Shown one piece after another: positions 60,507 to 64,000 of a stretch of 64,000 nt of DNA. The translations under genes were made by a program, and so were the position numbers. Numbering within the stretch: the first letter of the stretch is position 1; the number at the start of each line of letters is the position of its first letter. Source of the stretch: Saccharofermentans sp. (GTDB lineage Bacteria > Bacillota > Clostridia > Saccharofermentanales > Saccharofermentanaceae). The notes beneath the pieces are model-generated. The model worked only from the letters and a program-made list of their open reading frames with translations, was not told where the DNA came from and ran no database searches. The stretch spans positions 19,936 through 83,935 of the forward strand of contig JAKSRJ010000005.1 in the NCBI GenBank assembly GCA_024403715.1, read 5' to 3'.

Positions 60507-61376
60507 ATGGAAATTTACGAGAGAATATTTGCCAGATTAGTAGAAACTAATATGAGTCAATCTGAACTGTCCAGGAAGACAGGTATTCCAACAAGCACGA
60601 TTAGTGATTGGAAAAAGAAGAAAATTAATCCACAGGCTGATAAGTTGTTCTGTATAAGCAAAGTGCTTGGAATTCCTCTTACCACATTGTTGTGCGATGA
60701 TTCTGAAGGACAGGATTCTTCAGCTGATTATGTGGTAGATGAAAGATTCATAATAGAGTCATTTCGCAGAGTTGATAAAAATTACCGTAAAAATATTATT
60801 CAGTATTTCGAATTACTGGATCTTTGTAACGATATAAATAGCGAAGGAAATCCAGAACGTAATGCCGCGGTGATTCAGGATGTTGATGGAAATAATATCG
60901 TCGTGATAAATGATATTCGCTTCAAAGGAAAAAAATCAATTAACTGGAAAGATGTTAGAGAGTATTTAAAAACATATATTGGAGATTTCTATACGATAGC
61001 ATCTACAGGCGATGTTGTTTATATTGGGTCTGATTTAGCGAGTGAGTATTCAGGGTCTTTGTATACAAGAAAACTAAAGGGAACAATAGCAAAAGCTAAA
61101 GCTAATGCTGCACAAGGTTTGCCAGAAATGATAGAGATATCTACCGGGAAAACTTTCAGGGAAAACAAGAGTGATAAACATAATTGGAATGCCAAATTTG
61201 GTTGGTATAGATATGATTCCCGATTTGCTTTGCCAGTATATGATGAAAGTGGGGAAATCAGTAGATATAATGTTTTCCATGCGTCTATGCTAATAAGACA
61301 TTCAAGTGACGGAAAAATGTATCTGTATGATATTACTGACATAAAAAAAGAAACGAGCAACCCTTTGGAGTCTTAA
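60507..61376 (+). CDS. XRE-family HTH protein with C-terminal polyvalent-protein/BECR-like domain
   Basis: The 289-residue protein has an XRE helix-turn-helix (about 5-63; MSQSELSRKTGIPTSTISDWKK) and a linker (64-115). A C-terminal domain (about 118-283) follows, with INWKDVREYLKTYIGD, VYIGSDLASEYSGS, KAKANAAQGLPEMIEISTG, KHNWNAKFGWYRYDSRFALPVYD and YLYDITDIKKE. From memory these motifs occur at the ends of large phage or mobile-element polyvalent proteins, in BECR-nuclease-like domains; I could not verify this. A conserved His (His225) plus Arg/Tyr residues would suit an RNase-type site. The start at 60507 fits the promoter and a GGGCGGTG site. It may be an autoregulated toxin-like or ligand-sensing regulator. 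Confidence 0.8.
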   Translation: MEIYERIFARLVETNMSQSELSRKTGIPTSTISDWKKKKINPQADKLFCISKVLGIPLTTLLCDDSEGQDSSADYVVDERFIIESFRRVDKNYRKNIIQYFELLDLCNDINSEGNPERNAAVIQDVDGNNIVVINDIRFKGKKSINWKDVREYLKTYIGDFYTIASTGDVVYIGSDLASEYSGSLYTRKLKGTIAKAKANAAQGLPEMIEISTGKTFRENKSDKHNWNAKFGWYRYDSRFALPVYDESGEISRYNVFHASMLIRHSSDGKMYLYDITDIKKETSNPLES

Positions 61377-61393
61377 GACTTTACTTGGCACAA

Positions 61394-61420
61394 AACCCAT
61401 TTCTCTTGTGGGTTGATTTT
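61394..61420 (+). terminator. Weak terminator after the HTH gene
   Basis: AACCCA (61394-61399) pairs with TGGGTT (61409-61414) over a 9-base loop, followed by GATTTTA. The stem is short, so partial read-through into the GH16 gene is possible. Confidence 0.4.
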
Positions 61421-61424
61421 ACCC

Positions 61425-61452
61425 TTGGTTCTTGCTGTCTGTCAATTATAAA
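61425..61452 (+). promoter_or_regulatory. Promoter of the GH16 gene under the shared operator
   Basis: TTGGTT (61425-61430) and TATAAA (61447-61452) are 16 bases apart, and the operator copy 2 begins right after the -10 box, as at the HTH gene. A second possible -10 (TATAAT, 61521-61526) is closer to the gene but has no -35. Confidence 0.5.
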
Positions 61453-61468
61453 TTTCGAAGATTCGGAA
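61453..61468. promoter_or_regulatory. Operator palindrome at the GH16 promoter (copy 2)
   Basis: TTTCGAAGATTCGGAA matches copy 1 (60479-60494) at 13 of 16 positions and keeps the half-site TCGGAA with the opposite half TTTCGA. The order -10 box, then operator is the same at both sites, so one DNA-binding protein probably controls both genes. Confidence 0.65.
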
Positions 61469-61556
61469 ATGTGAGCAGTTCTATTACGAGATTTCTAAAG
61501 CCAATTCCTGATAATGTGAGTATAATAATCTCAATTGATTTTTTGGGAGGAAGCAA

Positions 61557-63029
61557 ATGAAATACAGTAAACTTGTATCTCTTTTATTGGTAGCTGCTAT
61601 GAGTAGTTCATTTATAGCTGGCTGCTCAAATCAAAATACATCTGAAACAACTTCTGCTGCATCTGAGTCTGTGGTGGCAGGGGAGACAGAGAGTATTGAA
61701 GTACAGGAGACAGAGGTTTTATCTACACCTACTCCTACACCAGAACCAGTTCGTCATATCGACCCTGATACACCTGAACTCGAAGGATATGATCTTCTAT
61801 GGAGTGACGAGTTTAATGGTGATAGCTTAGATACATCTATCTGGAATCAAGAAGTTCGTCAGCCAGGCTGGACTAATAACGAGCTTCAGGCTTATACAAA
61901 TTCAGAAGAAAATGTTTATGTTGAAGATGGCCGTCTCGTAATTCGTGCCATTCAGAACTTCAACGAAGACGGTGAAGCTTACTATACTTCAGGTAAGATT
62001 ACTGGCCGTGGACATACAGATTTCCTTTATGGTCGTATAGAGATTTCTGCTAAGGTTCCTCAGGGTCAGGGATTATGGCCTGCAATCTGGATGATGCCTT
62101 ATAACGAGAGTATTTATGGTAGCTGGCCACGTTGTGGTGAGATTGATATCATGGAGAGCCTTGGACATCAAACTGATATTACATATTCCACTATCCACTA
62201 CGGAAATCCACATGCTGAGCAGCAGGGTACTCTCACACTTGAAGATGGTTTATTCTCAGATGATTTCCATGTGTATGCTTTGGAATGGGAGCCTGGCGAA
62301 ATGCGTTTCTTCGTAGACGATATCTGCATTCACACAGTAAATGATTGGTTTACAGGAAGTAGCCTTGAAAATACTCGTGATTACCCAGCTCCATTTGATC
62401 AGCTTTTCTTCTTGCAACTTAACTTAGCAGTAGGTGGTAACTGGCCAGGTGATCCAGATGAGACTACTGATTTTGATAATGCAACATTTGAAGTTGATTA
62501 TGTAAGATGCTATCAGCTTCCAGAGTACGATACTAATGTAGAGCGTCCACCTATGACATTCCGTGACTTAGCTGATGATGGAAATCTCCTTTGGTATGAG
62601 GAGGAAGAAAACCTCTATGATGAGAGACTTTGGACTTTTTTAACAACTAATGGCGGAGTTGGTTCCGGTGTCGAGCAAGATGGCATGTTCGTAATTACAA
62701 CAGACGAGGCTGGCACAGACGATTATTCTATTCAGTTAGTTCAGGCTGATTTGCCAATTATGAATGGAAACTCCTACACAGTTACTTTCGAGGCTTGTAG
62801 TGATGAGGATAGAACTATGGTTGTTGATGTTTCTGGTCCTCATGCTGGATATATTCGTTATATGGCAGATACAACAGTTGATTTATCAACATCATGGCAG
62901 TCTTATGAGTATGTATTTACTATGATGGAAAATGATGATAACTACGGCCGTATCGAGTTTAATATAGGTGGTACAGATTCGACATCTACAGTTAGAATTC
63001 GTAATGTAAGAATTGAAATTACGGAGTAA
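61557..63029 (+). CDS. Secreted GH16 beta-glucanase (laminarinase-type) lipoprotein with CBM
   Basis: The 490-residue enzyme has a lipoprotein signal (lipobox FIAGC; Cys23) and a Thr/Pro/Glu-rich linker. A GH16 domain (about 75-318) has catalytic Glu195, Asp197 and Glu200 in GEIDIMES, the ExDxxE pattern of laminarinases and lichenases. A C-terminal beta-sandwich (about 345-488) resembles carbohydrate-binding module CBM4_9. It should cut beta-1,3(1,4)-glucans at the cell surface. A GGGAGGAA ribosome site precedes the start. The gene appears controlled by the HTH protein through the shared operator. Confidence 0.93.
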   Translation: MKYSKLVSLLLVAAMSSSFIAGCSNQNTSETTSAASESVVAGETESIEVQETEVLSTPTPTPEPVRHIDPDTPELEGYDLLWSDEFNGDSLDTSIWNQEVRQPGWTNNELQAYTNSEENVYVEDGRLVIRAIQNFNEDGEAYYTSGKITGRGHTDFLYGRIEISAKVPQGQGLWPAIWMMPYNESIYGSWPRCGEIDIMESLGHQTDITYSTIHYGNPHAEQQGTLTLEDGLFSDDFHVYALEWEPGEMRFFVDDICIHTVNDWFTGSSLENTRDYPAPFDQLFFLQLNLAVGGNWPGDPDETTDFDNATFEVDYVRCYQLPEYDTNVERPPMTFRDLADDGNLLWYEEEENLYDERLWTFLTTNGGVGSGVEQDGMFVITTDEAGTDDYSIQLVQADLPIMNGNSYTVTFEACSDEDRTMVVDVSGPHAGYIRYMADTTVDLSTSWQSYEYVFTMMENDDNYGRIEFNIGGTDSTSTVRIRNVRIEITE

Positions 63030-63032
63030 ATT

Positions 63033-63830
63033 ATGAAGCTTACAATGCTTGGCACAGGCAATGCTATGGTAACTGAATGCTATAACACTTGCTTTGTAAT
63101 TGAAGACAACGGAAAGTATTTGATGGTAGACGGAGGTGGTGGAAACACCATTCTCCGTCAACTTAAGTTAGCGGAAATTGATTGGCATGATATCCATGAG
63201 ATATTTGTAACTCATAAACATGTAGATCATGTAATGGGAATCATTTGGATGGTTAGAATCATATGCCAGAACATGCGCGCAGGTAAGTATGAAGGCGATG
63301 CATATATATACGCACATGAGGATTTGATTGAGTTAATTAGAGATTTATCCTCGAAGCTTATCCAGGCAAAAGATATTGCCATGATTGGCAATAGAATGCA
63401 TTTGGTTCCAGTAAGTGATGGCGAGACAAGAACCATAAATGATCGTGAAGTAACATTTTTTGATATCGGTTCCACTAAGGCTAAGCAGTTCGGATTCACT
63501 TATAAATATGATGAGGGTAAGCTTGCTTGCTGCGGTGATGAACCATATAACGAATGTGAGAAACCTTACGTGGAAGGCGCTAACTGGCTTTTGCATGAAG
63601 CTTTTTGTTTGTATTCCCAGGCCAATGTATTCTCCCCATATGAGAAGCATCATTCTACAGTTAAAGATGCATGTGAACTCGCGACTTCTTTGAACATTCC
63701 TAATCTGGTCTTATATCACACAGAGGATAAGAATATAGACAGGCGTAAAGAACTCTATGGTTCTGAGGGCAGTAATTACTATTCTGGAAATCTCTATATT
63801 CCTGATGATTTGGAAGTTATAGAAATTTGA
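63033..63830 (+). CDS. Metallo-beta-lactamase-fold hydrolase (RNase Z-like)
   Basis: The 265-residue protein has the zinc motif THKHVDH (His61, His63, Asp65, His66), a first strand LTMLGTGNA, DGGGG, CCGDEP and LLHEAF with further metal ligands, and a late HTED. It belongs to the ElaC/RNase Z-like branch by layout, but tRNA processing is not certain. It starts 3 bases after the GH16 stop and should be co-transcribed with it; the link to glucan use is unclear. Confidence 0.85.
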   Translation: MKLTMLGTGNAMVTECYNTCFVIEDNGKYLMVDGGGGNTILRQLKLAEIDWHDIHEIFVTHKHVDHVMGIIWMVRIICQNMRAGKYEGDAYIYAHEDLIELIRDLSSKLIQAKDIAMIGNRMHLVPVSDGETRTINDREVTFFDIGSTKAKQFGFTYKYDEGKLACCGDEPYNECEKPYVEGANWLLHEAFCLYSQANVFSPYEKHHSTVKDACELATSLNIPNLVLYHTEDKNIDRRKELYGSEGSNYYSGNLYIPDDLEVIEI

Positions 63831-63863
63831 ATTGCCAAATCCAACAAAATTTATCAAAGTATA

Positions 63864-63891
63864 TTGTCAACCTGTGAATTGTTGTTGTAAT
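63864..63891 (+). promoter_or_regulatory. Candidate promoter for the gene at the right edge
   Basis: TTGTCA (63864-63869) and TGTAAT (63886-63891) are 16 bases apart, about 45 bases before the ATG at 63937. Nothing else was seen in the 106-base gap. Confidence 0.45.
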
Positions 63892-63936
63892 CCATATGTG
63901 GGAAACTATGCTTAGGTTATTGTAGATTGGAGAACT

Positions 63937-64000
63937 ATGGTAAAGACTGTTCTGACAATTTCGGATTCAGTTGAGGGGACAACCTTTGATTTGAAGCGAT
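63937..64000 (+). CDS. 5' end of an unidentified gene, cut by the window edge
   Basis: An ATG with GGAG about 6 bases upstream opens a frame that is free of stops to the window end (21 codons; MVKTVLTISDSVEGTTFDLKR, the last codon reaching 63999). No family can be named from this fragment. Its promoter and ribosome site make it a likely real gene. Confidence 0.55.
   Translation, partial: MVKTVLTISDSVEGTTFDLKR

Noticed and set aside
1..64000. CRISPR array, tRNA, rRNA, riboswitch
   Set aside because: No regularly spaced direct repeats, cloverleaf-like segments, rRNA motifs or known riboswitch/T-box signatures were recognised; gaps are short (under about 210 bases).

Overview
The window looks like chromosomal DNA of a low-to-moderate G+C, Gram-positive anaerobe of the class Clostridia, probably Lachnospiraceae-like and from a gut or rumen habitat. 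This is inference from content: AddAB instead of RecBCD, a CIRCE-controlled hrcA-grpE-dnaK-dnaJ operon, a DNPR-type (meso-diaminopimelate) MurE, FeoB with a small Cys-rich partner, a domain-permuted GH3 beta-glucosidase of the kind known from Butyrivibrio and Ruminococcus, secreted GH16 and GH3 lipoproteins, and no rRNA, tRNA, CRISPR array, transposase or integrase. Most of it is ordinary, densely packed core genome, with many ATGA or TAATG stop/start overlaps.

Layout. 1-2030: 3' part of a SNF2-type helicase gene and its terminator. 2046-3962 (minus): a double-flavodoxin Fe-S protein and a four-helix membrane protein. 4087-7006: cytidine deaminase, a FeoA-FeoB fusion and a 53-residue Cys-rich membrane peptide. 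7007-12143: a MutS-like ATPase, an intracellular GH53 galactanase and a domain-permuted GH3. 12243-14961: lipid genes (PlsC-like acyltransferase, acyl-CoA ligase) around a FabT-like palindrome. 15037-22431: addB, addA and tadA. 22513-35322: a streamlined division and wall cluster (mraZ, rsmH, ftsL, PBP, murE, murF, ftsW, murG, ftsQ, ftsZ, nrdR) that lacks mraY, murD, murC, ddl and ftsA. 35340-41906: a two-component system, nth, recG, rsmD, coaD and a coiled-coil gene. 41931-44984: a terminator, then an AAA ATPase gene, a TOPRIM-like DUF4276-type gene and hemW, tightly coupled. 45029-51407: a heat-shock operon hrcA-grpE-clpP-dnaK-dnaJ-prmA with clpP inserted in the middle. 51487-54453: a TrpB2-type tryptophan synthase beta chain divergent from a LysR regulator, then a GNAT acetyltransferase. 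54496-63830: a secreted GH3, a DUF6125-like protein, a YgiQ radical-SAM protein, a zinc-ribbon membrane protein, an HTH protein with an unusual C-terminal domain, a secreted GH16 laminarinase and a metallo-beta-lactamase-fold hydrolase. 63937-end: the start of another gene.

The two most promising non-housekeeping systems are as follows. (1) The HTH gene at 60507-61376 encodes an XRE domain fused to a C-terminal domain that I associate, from memory, with phage or mobile-element polyvalent proteins (BECR-nuclease-like). A 16-bp palindrome overlaps its own transcription start, and a 13/16 identical copy lies at the promoter of the next gene, a beta-glucanase. (2) The AAA ATPase plus TOPRIM-like pair at 42021-43866 resembles in layout two-gene defence systems of the OLD/PARIS type, but it is translationally coupled to hemW. 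No stretch longer than 300 bases lacks a gene; the longest gaps hold the promoters and operators listed below.
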